Position numbers and translations under genes: made by a program. The notes below the pieces were generated by a model. It made no database searches and had not been told where the DNA came from. It saw only the letters and a list, made by a program, of their open reading frames with translations. Below are positions 1 through 10,800 of a stretch of DNA of 64,000 bases, in pieces. Position 1 is the first letter of the stretch. Each line of letters opens with the position of its first letter. The DNA comes from Atrina japonica (taxonomy: Eukaryota > Mollusca > Bivalvia > Pterioida > Pinnidae): assembly GCA_030159075.1 (NCBI GenBank), contig BROG01000005.1, forward strand, positions 1,934,001 through 1,998,000. The letters run 5' to 3'.

Positions 1-19
1 TAACAATTCTGTTTTGTAG

Positions 20-90
20 TCTACTCATCACTGCCACAGGACACATCAAGTTGACAGACTTTGGATTGTCAAAGATTGGATTAATGAGCT
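20..90 (+). CDS. MAST: MAST exon: DFG segment of the kinase domain
   Basis: The acceptor ends gttttgtag at 19 and the donor is gtaagt at 91. It encodes [20 protein letters not shown] and a few more residues, including the Mg-binding Asp of DFG. It starts with the last base of a codon and ends one base into the next. Confidence 0.92.
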
Positions 91-3000
91 GTAAGTCATA
101 AGATATTATTGTTCTGGTTCAAATGTGTTTTTTTAACTCAAAAATATTTTCAGCAAATGTTTTCTTGTTTAATTCAATCTACATTTGCTATTTGTCAGTG
201 ATATGAACTATGGTGATACATTCTTCAAATCAGTGGCAAATTAACATTACAATTAGGGTCTTTGTGATTGGTAAGAACATTGTGTTTTAAACCACAGTCT
301 CTTTTTAACTCACCTTAGCCGAAGGTTCAAGTAAGCTATCATTAACACTCCTAGTGTGTCGTCCAATGTCCTTGCATTCGTAAACTTTCCATATTTTTGA
401 CTTCTTCTCTGAAACCACCAAAGAGATTTTGACGAAAGTACTCAAGGTCCTTTACCAAGTTTGTAGTTTTCAGCCAGAATGGTTCGGGGGTGGATTCAGG
501 GTGGGGCAGAATATGTTGCAGAAGGTACCCCTCTTTAAGAATCTTCTTCTCCAGAAACGCTGCATGAATTGAAAAAATGGATTATTTCTGGTGATCTACA
601 TGGATGCATGATTCAAGTTTGTATTTTTCATAGAAAACATTTGTCATTTTCAATCATTTTTGCATGATTTCCTTGATTATCTCCCCTTGTTTTCAGTGTG
701 AATTTGAGCCCTGATCAAAAGAGGAAGTTTTACTAGCAAAAGGCCAGTGGTCTTTACTGGGTATATGGTTACTGATTTTCTCCTCTGCCCATTAGCAACT
801 GATTGCCATCAGATGACAGAGAAATTGTTGAGTGTAGGATTATGAACAATGAAAAATTATTTAAGCATCACTGAAAAGGTGACTCCAACATGATACATAC
901 AGATTATTATTACAGTAACTTGATCCTAAGAACTGATTCACATCGAGTTGACAGTGGCAGATTATCAGATCAAATGAGATGATCTGCCCGTCAACAAGAT
1001 GTGATCCAGCTCTTAGGATCAAGTTACTGTTATAATGATAAATTTATTGTATACCCATTCATGATAAACTAATCAATTAGATATGGATGTGATAATTGTA
1101 TTAATATTCACAACACCATAAAATACGGATTTGTTTACATTAACTTATGTTACTGTTGCTTTGGGAGAAGTGGGTCATGCAAGAAAATATCAAATGTACA
1201 GATATGGAGTTTGTTAATTGATTATGGTAACTTCCAGTATTGTTACCATGGGGAAAGAAGTCCTACTTTGTTCATTATGTCATCAGTTTCAAAGATAATT
1301 TGATTTTATAAAAACATACAGGATTTGTCTTCATACTGTGTCAGACTATAAATAGTACATGCAGACTTACAGAGTTGGTCACAAGTCCAGTCTGTGTTGA
1401 ATGAATGTCATATGCAACCGTATTCTACAACTCCCTTTGTAAGTCATTTAAGACAGTCAACTGTAAAATTAAAGCATTCTTGAATGTGGCACAAACAAAA
1501 ACATAAAATTGGGAATGGTTCAGACCTGATTCATCAAAACAGGTGATTTCCTTTGTCCTGTTTCAGCATTCATACATATGTAATTTAAATGTTATTTCCT
1601 TAAAATTTCAGTGACAACAAATTTATATGAAGGGTCTTTGGAACAGGAGACCAGTGAGTTTAAAGACAAACAAGTTACAGGAACACCAGCATATGTAGCA
1701 CCAGAGGTTATATTAAGGAAAGGCTATGGTAAGTGTTATATGTACCACCTCTGTACATCTGTCATTCTTTTCCAGTTGAGATTAACATGTCTTCTGGTTT
1801 TTAGGCTGCCAGAGATCAAATATCAAGGGACCTATTTTTTTGTCATCTGACTGTTTCATTTTGATTTTCAGTAAACAATAAGTTTTCTCCTAAAATTTTA
1901 ATTAGATTAAGTAGTTGAAACAATTTCTGTTGCTGTTGATTGATTTCGTTTTTACCTTTTCAGGTAAACCAGTGGATTGGTGGTCAATGGGCATTATTCT
2001 GTATGAGTTTCTTGTGGGTTGCCCACCCTTCTTTGGCGATAATCCAGAGGAACTGTTTTCACAAGTTATAAATGGTAAATACTATCTATTTACAATTGTG
2101 TTTAGTCTAGCCCATTGTAGCTGCAGTAAGACATTTGTAATTGTTCTTTATAATTTGATGAATCAGTTATTTAATGAATTACAAAATGTATTTAGATTTA
2201 AGTTAATAAATCATTTAATGATATTTCAAAAATTGAAAAAGGAAATTGATATTAGAAATGTTAAAAGATGTATTGATTTGGATCTATATTTCCCTGTTAT
2301 TGTCAGAGTAAAACAGATTTGTATTAACTATGTTTCTATTTGTTAGATGAGAAGGCACTTACTATTTTTGTTTTCTTCTTCAAACAGAGGACATCGAGTG
2401 GCCAGAGGAAGAATGGCAGGTGAGAGATGATGCCCGTGATCTCATAACACAGTTACTACAGCATAATCCTCTCAACAGACTAGGTACTGGCGGAGCTCAG
2501 GAAGTAAAGGAACATCTTTTCTTCGTTGATCTGGACTGGGATGGTCTGCTTAGAAAGAAAGCGGAATTTGTTCCAGAGCTGGAGGATGAGGAGGATACTA
2601 GCTATTTTGATAGTAAGTTAAACTGTTATGTCTCAAAGCTAATGATGGTCTGCTTTAAATGTATTTGGCTGTTCAATTACGTTTTTGACAAAAATTACAC
2701 AATAAGGAAAGATAAACTGTGCATTTTTTTGTTGATATTCTTTGATGCATTTTAATAAGTGTTCCACTTTTTCAACAAATAAGCTGTAAATGTCAATTGA
2801 GCAATTTGCTGACCAAAAAGTTATTTCCATCATTTTGCATTCATCTGCCAATTAAACATTTTCTAAAATCTTTTCTGAAATCTTGAAATAGCCTACACAC
2901 ATTTCTGACCAAACATGGCATGCATGATAGAATATGTAGTCTCAAGTTTGTGATTTTTATGCTCACGGATCAACTAATATGGCTGTCATTAGGATAAATA

Positions 3001-6000
3001 AAATGGGCATATATGTATGTTACGTGAAAAATAAAAGCTCAGGTCAGCACTTAGTTGTGTAGGTGAGCATTTCAACCTCAGGTCAGCGTTTAGTTGTATA
3101 GGTGAGCATTACAACCTCAGGTCAGCCTTTAGTTGTATAGGTGAGCATTACAACCTCAGGTCAGCGTTTAGTTGTATAGGTGAGCATTACAACCTCAGGT
3201 CAGAGTTTAGTTGTATAGGTGAGCATTACAACCTCAGGTCAGCACTTAGTTGTATAGGTGAGCATTACAACCTCAGGTCAGCGTTTAGTTGTATAGGTGA
3301 GCATTACAACCTCAGGTCAGCCTTTAGTTGTATAGGTGAGCATTACAACCTCAGGTCAGCCTTTAGTTGTATAGGTGAGTAATACAACCTCAGGTCAGCA
3401 CTTAGTTGTGAAGGTGAGCATTTCAACCTCAGGTCAGCCTTTAGTTGTATAGGTGAGCATTACAACCTCAGGTCAGCCTTTAGTTGTATAGGTGAGCATT
3501 ACAACCTCAGGTCAGCCGTAAGTTGTCTAGGTGAGCATTACAACCTCAGGTCAGCCGTTAGTTGTATAGGTGAGTAATACAATAGGTGAGCATTACAACC
3601 TCAGGTCAGCACTTAGTTGTATAGGTGAGCATTACAACCTCAGGTCAGCCTTTAGTTGTATAGGTGAGCATTACAACCTCAGGTCAGCCTTTAGTTGTAT
3701 AGGTGAGCATTACAACCTCAGGTCAGCCGTTAGTTGTATAGGTGAGTATTACAACCTCAGGTCAGCCTTTAGTTGTATAGGTGAGTAATACAAGCTCAGG
3801 TCAGCCTTTAGTTGTCTAGGTGAGCATTACAACCTCAGGTCAGCCTTTAGTTGTATAGGTGAGCATTACAATCTCAGGTCAGCCTTCAGTTGTATAGGTG
3901 AGCATTACAACCTCAGGTCAGCCTTTAGTTGTCTAGGTGAGCATTACAACCTCAGGTCAGCCTTTAGTTATATAGGTGAGGATTACAACCTACGGTCAGC
4001 CTATTGTTGTATAGGTGAGCATTACAACCTCAGGTCAGCCTTTAGTTGTATAGGTGAGTAATACAAGCTCAGGTCAGCCTTTAGTTGTCTAGGTGAGCAT
4101 TACAACCTCAGGTCAGCCTTTAGTTGTATAGGTAAGCATTACAACCTCAGGTCAGCCTTTAGTTGTATAGGTGAGCATTACACCTCAGGTCAGCCTTTAG
4201 TTGTCTAGGTGAGCATTACAACCTCAGGTCAGCCTTAAGCTGTATAGGTGAGCAATACAATAGGTGAGCATTACAACCTCAGGTCAGCACTTAGCCTTTA
4301 GTTGTATAGGTGAGCAATACAATAGGTGAGCATTACAACCTCAGGTCAGCCTTTAGTTGTATAGGTGAGCATTACAACCTCAGGTCAGCCTTTAGTTGTC
4401 TAGGTGAGCATTACAACCTCAGGTCAGCCTTTAGTTGTATAGGTGAGCAATACAACCTCAGGTCAGCCTTTAGTTGTATAGGTGAGCATTACAACCTCAG
4501 GTCAGCCTTTAGTTGTATAGGTGAGCAATACAAGCTCAGGTCAGCCTTTAGTTGTATAGGTGAGCATTACAACCTCAGGTCAGCCTTTAGTTGTCTAGGT
4601 GAGCATTACAACCTCAGGTCAGCCTTTAGTTGTCTAGGTGAGCATTACAACCTCAGGTCAGCCTTTAGTTGTATAGGTGAGCATTACAACCTCAGGTCAG
4701 CCTTTAGTTGTATAGGTGAGCATTACAACCTCAGGTCAGCCTTTAGTTGTATAGGTGAGCAATACAATAGGTGAGCAATACAACCTCAGGTCAGCCTTTA
4801 GTTTGTAAATTGTATATTAATCTTTTTTACAGAAATAGTAATGATACTTGAGATAATGAAAAATTTTTACTCTTTATTTTAGCACGATCTGATCGCTATA
4901 ACCATGAGTTAGAGAATGAGGATACTGAAGATGATGCAGATGAATCATTATTTCATAGTTTTTCATCTTGTTCTCCCAGATATAGTAAATTTTACACCAA
5001 AATTGAGGAGTCTCTTGAGGTAGGTATTGAGGTATTTGATCTCTACCGAATAGAATTAAAGATTTTGAAAATCAGCGTCATCAAGTTAAGAAATACTGTG
5101 GAATCAGAAAAATTTGTTGCGGTTTTAATTTTAATTTCATTTATTTTAATATTTTCATTTATCAACATGATTTAAACCATGATGCCGGGTTTTCATTGGG
5201 ATTTTCAAATGAGGAGTCCATGGACTCCCACAACTACAAAATTAGGAGTCCATTTTGTAATTTAGGAGTCCATTTGCAGTCCACTTCAATTCGATCAGAA
5301 TTGAACTGAATGTCAAATGTGCACTTTTTGTTGATAATTACAGACATCCCTATAAACCTATAAACATGAAATTAAATAAAATATAGTTGTTTTAATTATA
5401 TTTGAAATCATATGGAAATTTTATATCAAAAATCTATAAATTGTAATACAATTACATGTTTTTAGAAATATAGATGCAAAACTGAAAAGTTACTAAATAT
5501 ATGTAGCCAACTAATTGATTCCTCAAATTTATTTATTTGAAAATTATATCTATTTTATCCATTTCAAGTATTAAACTACTTTATCATATGTAAGATTTAC
5601 ATAAACATTTGTGTAAATAAATCATTTTATATAACTACCATTAGTACTTTCATTATTATTTTTTAATTTCCATAATTCAAATGAAAGTCAGGTTTGGTAT
5701 CCCTTCTTTAATTTATACTTCCGGAAGTACCCATAAAGTGATGATCAATGTTGTCTTGTTGATTCTAGATCTATATTAGAGGTAAAGATTTTCCTATTTT
5801 ATTGTAAATAAAGTGATGAATTCAGTTTCTTGGTTTTCTTGTGGAATTGCACTAGAACATAAGAATTAAAAATGGACATAAAAAAGAAGCAAATTGGTAG
5901 AAATAGGTCGCATGCATGGTTTATTTACCCAAACGATCTTGAAAGACATCAAGTATTTAACGCGTCCACTAGGACGCAATAGATCTTATTTTAGGCGTCA

Positions 6001-9000
6001 TTTAGGATTTTTACGCGTAAATACGCAGAATTATTGCGTCGGGGAAAACCCTGCATGATGTAATTTTTACATTAGTTATACCTGGTAATAGTAAGAAGTT
6101 CTTTTACAAACAGGTTTTTTTTTTATTTTAACAAAATTTAATGTCACCAACAAGTTTGTTTTTTTCTTAAAACAATGAAATGTTCACACCACAACATTTT
6201 CTGATTCAACAGTATTCTCTTTGTTTTTATAAAATCATTACTGTATCTATACAAAATGGACTGAATTTGTATTTTCTGTTTGACAGAGTAAGGAAAAAGA
6301 AAGGAGACGACATTCCAGTGCAGATGAGATGCGGACGAGACTTTTAGAGAAGAAAGCATTAGAACGTAAAGATTCTAACCAATCAGAAAGTTCAGACACT
6401 TCACTAGAAGTGCAGCAGCATTTTGTGAGACATGACATGGGTAGTGTGGATTCTACAGATACATGTAAAGCTGACAACAGCACTATGAGACAGTTAGATG
6501 AGGATGTGTTCACTTCTCCAGAATGGTAATTTAACTTTCTGTGTATAAATCTTCTGTGTTGTTGTCTTGTTTATAAATCTTCTGTACCACTTCCAATGGT
6601 TTAGTGGTAGAGCACTCATCTCGCAAGCGGAAGGTCATAGGTTCCATTCCTGTACCTGGTCATACCAAAGACTTTAAAAACAGTAGTGACTTTTCCTTTC
6701 CTAAACACTCTGCATATGAAATGAAAGTCACAGGTCTTTCAGAGGAGACTTAAAACTGGAGTCCCCTGTCACGACGGGTATGGTATGTAAAAGAACCATC
6801 ACTGCATTGCCAGCAGTCTATAGCACAGGTCAGAATGTTGGCACTTCACTTAAAGCTCGCAACATCTCAATATAAATGAAAAACTCTTGACAGGATGTAA
6901 AGTAAGAATCAAACAAACAAACAAAACAAATTTCTGTGTTATTGTCTGTATATAAATCTTCGGTAACAAAAAGACAACATTATCTTTTCATGGGTAATGC
7001 TTGTTTTTCATGTGACAAATGAATGTGCATTACAATAGAGAATGAGTGAGAAATATTCATGAATTTCGTTTTCTTTTTTTACTTTTAGTACTCCGCGACC
7101 TCAACCAAAAACAAGTACACCAGAGAGCAGTGATGATTCACCGGGTCTTTCCAAACGAGAGTTGAGGCCACCACCACTCAAAAGTATCATACCCAAATTT
7201 GCAATTTCATCAGATGAAGATAAAAGTCAGTCTAGTTCAAAAGGCATGTTTCATTCAACTTTGATGTGTGCTTTTGTGATGTTTTTTTGCATTTGTTTCA
7301 AAGAATTTAACCCTTTTTTCTTCAAGTTGCTTGTTTATTATTGGCTCACTCGAACCAAAAATAAATTTTTGACGTGTTTTTTATGTCTTATTAGACTTTG
7401 TAATTTTCATTCATTTTTGTATGATTTCTTGATTTTCTCCCCTAATATTTATTATGATGCATATATTTTGTGTTTTGCCTGTGGTTTGGTAGATAAATGC
7501 TTTCCTGAAAGAGATTTGCTGTAATTTAATTTTTTGAATTTTTTATGAAAATGAAGGGGTGGGGGGTAATTTTCCAAATTTTCGACTCCTTCTCCAAAAC
7601 CGCTGAAGGGATTTTGATGAAACTTTATAGGAAGTAAGTACTCAAAGTTCTCTAATAAGTTTTTTTAATTTCAGCCAGATCGGCCAAGGGTGGGGCAAAG
7701 GGGGGGGGGGTGTTACACCTCTCTGAAAATCTCTTTAGAACTGCTGCATGGATTGAAAAACTAAATGCATCTGAGTGATTTTTATGGATGCATGATTCAA
7801 TATCCTGTTTTTGGAATAAATTGGAAAACTAATTTTTAACATGTTTTTGAAAACTTTCCCAGCTTTGTCATTTTCATTCATTTTTAAGTCGCCTCCACTC
7901 CCAATGAGTGTTAAAATAATTTGTAAGTTTGAGATTCCCTTTTTTGTAAGATACCAACACAGTTCAGGTTAGCGATGTGGCCCATGGACCTCTTGTATAC
8001 ATTGTGAGTCAGTTCTTGGTGATATTCACCACTATCATACAAAAAATTATTATAACCTTATCATATTGCAGATTTTGGCATACATAGCCATATTCATATC
8101 TAATGATCTATTAGAAATCCGGTGATATGTCATCCCCAGATATGCAGTTAATTATTGGCTACCTCAGTTTTACTTTGACTTAAAGACTTTCAAAATCACA
8201 GATGTTATTCTGCAGTTGTAGTCAGTGTACAACTGAAGAGGTTATGTTTATCAGCAGAGGCATCTGTTTGAAAGGTTCAGACAAATGAAAAATGAAATAA
8301 AATTTCTACTGAATAAACATTTGTCTAAACATATGGAGTGTTTTTCTTAATCAAATAAACTATAGACATATATAAACATGATAAAAGAACCAGTCTGCCT
8401 TTGGAATTTTCATAGTGAATAAAGCATTACCTCAGAATTGTAAAGGTTTCTCTGATGTAGTTTTACTGAATTTATAATTGTCGTCTGAATTGTTAAGTCT
8501 TCTATAGCTCAGTAGTTTAATTTCTTCTTGACAGAGTTATCTCCAGTAGATGAAAATAAAGAGAGACTCATTGACAATGCTTCACTCAGTAGAAAAGTAC
8601 TACAGAAATCAGCATCCACTACAGCTCTTACCTTACTTATTCAACCTACAGGTTTGTACAAATGATTTCTAGTCTATTTATTTGATTATTTTTTCTTACT
8701 GATGTGGAAGATATCTGATATGGTTATACTTTAGGTGGAAATATAGTTAACTCATAAACGTCTGTGGTCACATTTAGACTCGCCTAAATAAGAAAATAGT
8801 ATGTGGTCTACAGTCATAATTCAGGAGTGAACAATTGAATATTGCATGTAAAATTAGTATAAAACTTTGATTTTAAATCATACATCCCTGATTTCTGACA
8901 GTGGACTTTACTATTCTTTGAAATAAGCTGGTCCAAATGTGACTTCTGGGGTTGATGAGTTAAACTGTAAAGTTGAAAAATTATTACTGTATACAGGGTC

Positions 9001-10800
9001 ATTTTTGCCTTGTGTTATTTTCGCCCTAATGCACATGAAAACGGTTTCGCCCTGTTTTAAGTTCACCCAGACGTTTATTATTAAAAAAAGATGAGTTCAC
9101 CATTTTGAATTTGCCCAGTTTTAAAATTGCCCACTGACGATGAGGGTGAAAGAGGTGAAAATAATGTACATTATACATTATACATTTGAAATTGAAAATT
9201 CTTATTAAGCACTACTATTTCCATACATTGATATATTTTTTTTATTCAGAGGAATTTATTGCACAGCCAATGGCTTCTCCTGGAGGGTCTAGCACTAGCT
9301 CTAGAGATGGATCACCATCCAGGGATGTATCCCCTCTTGCCAGGAATCTTAAACCACCAATAGTTATAAAGAGAGGTCCCCGAGGATATGGATTTAACAT
9401 ACAGACAATCCGAGTGTATCAGGGTGAAACGGACATCTATACACTACAACACATTGTGACGGTAATAACATATATAATAAGTGTATGTATGGTGCCATTA
9501 AAAAACACTTCTGAAGTCAACTCACTGATCTGATTTACTATAACGAAAGTGTTTTAAATGATCTATAATTCTTCTAATTTTGATATTAGTATATCTGTTT
9601 GATTTAAATAATCTATAATTCTTCTTATTTTGATATTAATTTATATGTTTGTTTTAAATGATCTGTAATTCTTCTAATTATTTTTTTACTATATCTTTTT
9701 CATTTAAATGATCTTTAATTCCTCTGACTTTGATTAACTGTATCTGTTGTTTTAAAGGATCTGTAATTCCTCTAATTTTGAATTACTATATTCGTTTGAT
9801 TTAAATGACCTGTATTTCCTCTTACTGACTTTATCTTTTGTTCTTTATCTTTCAGTCTGTTGAGCCTAACAGTCCAGCTTTTGATGCTGGTCTCAGACCA
9901 GGACTGCTGATTACACATATCAATGATGAACCTGTACAAAGCTTGCTTAATTCTAAAGTTGTTCACCTGATTTTAAAAGGTGGTAACGTGTTGTATGTAC
10001 ATTGTGTTCCTCTGGAAAATACATCAATAAAGAGAGGTGGCAAAAGACGGTGTCATCCTGGAAAAATGGTTCGTAGACCAAATAAAAAGAAACAACAGGA
10101 CAAAGCAAGAGAAAAAACAAAACCAAGATCAATTTTACGCAGATTAAGCTCTAAGTCCAGGAAAACTGACTGGACTAATACACCACTTATGAAAGGAAAG
10201 ACTTACGCTAGTGCATTTAGTAAATCATGGTCATGTGGGGACAGTAGTGTAAAATCCAGGTCACTGCCTGTAACCATGCCGTGGTCTCCAGACTCTTCAT
10301 CAGCCGCAAATTCTTCCACAAACAGTTCGCCAAGTTCTAGCACACCAAACTCCCCAGCTAGCTCATCTCAGTTCTGTAACAGGCCAAGCTCACTGCACGG
10401 ATTGAAACATCCAAAGCGTAGTTTGAAATCTCCATGTCGTCGCCAGTCAGTTCATAATATTCCATTGTCTCCACTTGCTAGAACTCCATCTCCGTCTCCA
10501 ATGCCAGCATCCCCTACACGTAGCCCTAGTCCCTTAGCATTTTCTCAAGGTCATCAAATCGGCAGCTCTAATATGACACAGCATACTATCCCCTCATATC
10601 TCAATTCATCAAATCAGTCACCTAGCAACGTAGTTCGTAAATCCTCATTCTCAAGACCAAAAAGCTGTGAGCCAGGCTCTCCGTTACTACGCAGAGCTCT
10701 TTCCCCAGACAGATTGCATCCTCATTCAGCAGAGAAAGTATCAGTTCAGAGGAAAGGATCTCTTCAAGAAAAGAAAAGTAATTTATATGAATCTGTGTAG
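20..10800 (+). CDS. MAST: MAST-family microtubule-associated Ser/Thr kinase, C-terminal 775 residues (10 exons, 5' partial)
   Basis: Ten exons join in one frame: 20-90, 1612-1728, 1964-2074, 2388-2612, 4883-5019, 6287-6525, 7089-7243, 8535-8651, 9250-9461 and 9856-10800. Every junction keeps phase. The product starts inside the kinase domain ([11 protein letters not shown], the DFG motif), followed by the activation segment [10 protein letters not shown], the C-lobe [14 protein letters not shown], an AGC-kinase tail ([15 protein letters not shown]), a Ser-rich linker, a PDZ domain with carboxylate loop GYGF, and a basic, Ser/Pro-rich tail ending ESV. Kinase plus AGC tail plus PDZ is diagnostic of MAST kinases, cytoskeleton-associated AGC kinases whose PDZ domain binds partners such as PTEN. 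The N-terminal DUF1908 region and kinase N-lobe lie before the window. Which MAST paralogue this corresponds to cannot be told; invertebrates usually have one. Confidence 0.95.
301..720. repeat. Dispersed repeat copy in MAST intron
   Basis: The text around 395-680 (gacttcttctctgaaaccac, gattttgacgaaagtactc, ggggtggattcagggtgggg, ggatgcatgattcaa) recurs in diverged form at 7560-7860 in a later intron of the same gene and loosely at 11860-12100. It begins with a 'taactcaccttagccgaagg' edge of a kind common at bivalve repeats. No coding potential is seen; family unknown. Confidence 0.6.
721..870 (+). repeat. SINE 3'-domain fragment
   Basis: The stretch with ccagtggtctttactgggta and attgttgagtgtaggatta is the diverged 3' part of the SINE seen complete at 35958-36205 (gaccggtggtctctttctggg, attgttTagtgtggcgtaaa). 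The tRNA-like head is missing. Confidence 0.55.
912..1030. mobile_element. MITE-like inverted-repeat element
   Basis: The ends acagtaacttgatcctaag and its reverse complement (cttaggatcaagttactgt) face each other; the arms continue imperfectly inward through the cacatc and gttgac words. It is about 119 bp, non-coding and intronic. No clean target duplication is visible in the ATT-rich flank. Confidence 0.7.
1612..1728 (+). CDS. MAST: MAST exon: activation segment, APE motif
   Basis: The acceptor is aaaatttcag and the donor gtaagt. It encodes [11 protein letters not shown] and then [21 protein letters not shown], carrying the activation-loop Thr and the APE motif. Phase matches the exons on both sides. 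Confidence 0.94.
1964..2074 (+). CDS. MAST: MAST exon: kinase C-lobe
   Basis: The acceptor is ccttttcag and the donor gtaaat. It encodes [18 protein letters not shown] followed by [18 protein letters not shown], the helix F and G region of AGC kinases. Confidence 0.94.
2388..2612 (+). CDS. MAST: MAST exon: end of kinase domain and AGC tail
   Basis: The acceptor is cttcaaacag and the donor gtaagt. It encodes [10 protein letters not shown], then [20 protein letters not shown] (the Arg of subdomain XI) and the AGC C-terminal extension [15 protein letters not shown]. Confidence 0.94.
3030..4805 (+). repeat. 39-bp minisatellite, about 45 units, in MAST intron
   Basis: Tandem units of 39 bp run from 3030 to about 4805, ending some 75 bp before the next exon. 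The unit can be read as [13 protein letters not shown] on the plus strand; since 39 is a multiple of three, runs of units stay open (4310-4774 for 154 codons). Almost every unit holds TATAGGTGAGCATTAC, an exact AG|GTGAG splice-donor consensus. Shortened units (gagcaatacaataggtgagc) interrupt it at about 3585, 4250, 4320 and 4765. It is flanked by exons that splice together in phase, so the array is intronic, not a coding exon. Confidence 0.93.
4883..5019 (+). CDS. MAST: MAST exon: post-kinase linker
   Basis: The acceptor is ctttattttag and the donor gtaggt. It encodes [17 protein letters not shown] and [16 protein letters not shown], resembling the SCS-R-FSK stretch after the MAST kinase domain. 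It lies only about 80 bp after the 39-bp minisatellite. Phase 2 in, phase 0 out. Confidence 0.9.
5178..6060. mobile_element. Non-autonomous DNA transposon with 7-bp target duplication
   Basis: The element spans 5185-6053 (869 bp). It is bounded by CATGATG at 5178-5184 and again at 6054-6060. Its ends are ccgggttttc and gaaaaccctg, a 10-bp terminal inverted repeat with one mismatch (C[C/A]GGGTTTTC). Internally it repeats the word aggagtcca three times (5213-5270) and near the right end has acgcgtaaatacgcagaatt. There is no transposase ORF. A hAT-like origin is possible, though hAT elements usually duplicate 8 bp. Confidence 0.75.
6287..6525 (+). CDS. MAST: MAST exon: charged Ser-rich linker
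   Basis: The acceptor is gtttgacag and the donor gtaatt. It encodes a basic start ([19 protein letters not shown]) and a Ser/Thr/Asp-rich remainder ending TSPE. Its length, 239 bp, leaves two bases that are completed by the next exon. Confidence 0.88.
6589..6930 (+). mobile_element. tRNA-derived SINE in MAST intron
   Basis: The head (6596-6660) has a pol III A box tggtttagtggtagagc and B box ggttccattcc, with an anticodon-arm-like ctcatctcgcaagcgg between them. The body follows, then an A-rich caaacaaacaaacaaa tail. Both sides carry a similar stretch (ttctgtgtt-ttgtct-tataaatcttc at 6549 and 6931) that looks like a long flanking direct repeat. It is not a real tRNA gene: there is no paired acceptor stem. 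Confidence 0.75.
7089..7243 (+). CDS. MAST: MAST exon with GC splice donor
   Basis: The acceptor is ttttttacttttag. It encodes [19 protein letters not shown] and [20 protein letters not shown]. No GT occurs where the reading frame must leave; the boundary AAAAG|GCATGT gives a GC donor that joins the next exon in phase. Reading on past it gives only an intron-like tail. Confidence 0.82.
7540..7870. repeat. Dispersed repeat copy, related to 301-720
   Basis: It shares the order of words with the copy at 395-680: gactccttctccaaaacc, gattttgatgaaac, agtactcaaagttct, ggtggggcaaag, gctgcatggattgaaaa, ggatgcatgattcaat. It contains a run of ten G. Non-coding. Confidence 0.6.
8535..8651 (+). CDS. MAST: MAST exon: pre-PDZ linker
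   Basis: The acceptor is cttcttgacag and the donor gtttgt. It encodes [20 protein letters not shown] and [12 protein letters not shown]. Short, but phase-consistent on both sides, and the sequence is of MAST linker type. Confidence 0.87.
9250..9461 (+). CDS. MAST: MAST exon: first half of the PDZ domain
   Basis: The acceptor is tttttattcag and the donor gtaata. It encodes a Ser/Pro-rich stretch, then [20 protein letters not shown], with GYGF as the PDZ carboxylate-binding loop, up to LQHIVT. The exon ends in phase 0 inside the PDZ fold. Confidence 0.94.
9548..9838 (+). repeat. About 49-bp tandem repeat filling the PDZ intron
   Basis: Six diverged units of 46-50 bp, each with tttaaatgatctgtaattc, ctctaattttgat and a tatct end, start at about 9551, 9601, 9651, 9700, 9749 and 9797. 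They fill almost the whole intron between the two PDZ exons and run into the acceptor at 9855. Confidence 0.75.
9856..10800 (+). CDS. MAST: MAST last exon: second half of PDZ and C-terminal tail
   Basis: The acceptor is ttatctttcag. It encodes [20 protein letters not shown] and [20 protein letters not shown], completing the PDZ domain. After that come KRGGKRR and about 230 residues rich in Ser, Pro, Arg and Lys (many SP and RSxS sites, probably disordered and phosphorylated). The stop is TAG at 10798-10800. The last residues are NLYESV. Confidence 0.95.
   Translation, partial: SVEPNSPAFDAGLRPGLLITHINDEPVQSLLNSKVVHLILKGGNVLYVHCVPLENTSIKRGGKRRCHPGKMVRRPNKKKQQDKAREKTKPRSILRRLSSKSRKTDWTNTPLMKGKTYASAFSKSWSCGDSSVKSRSLPVTMPWSPDSSSAANSSTNSSPSSSTPNSPASSSQFCNRPSSLHGLKHPKRSLKSPCRRQSVHNIPLSPLARTPSPSPMPASPTRSPSPLAFSQGHQIGSSNMTQHTIPSYLNSSNQSPSNVVRKSSFSRPKSCEPGSPLLRRALSPDRLHPHSAEKVSVQRKGSLQEKKSNLYESV

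Noticed and set aside
4310..4774. 154-codon ORF of 13-residue repeats as a repetitive protein
   Set aside because: It lies within an intron whose flanking MAST exons splice in phase, and it stays open only because the unit is 39 bp.
6596..6670. tRNA gene (Ala-like)
   Set aside because: A and B boxes are present, but the acceptor stem does not pair and a SINE body with CAAA tail follows.
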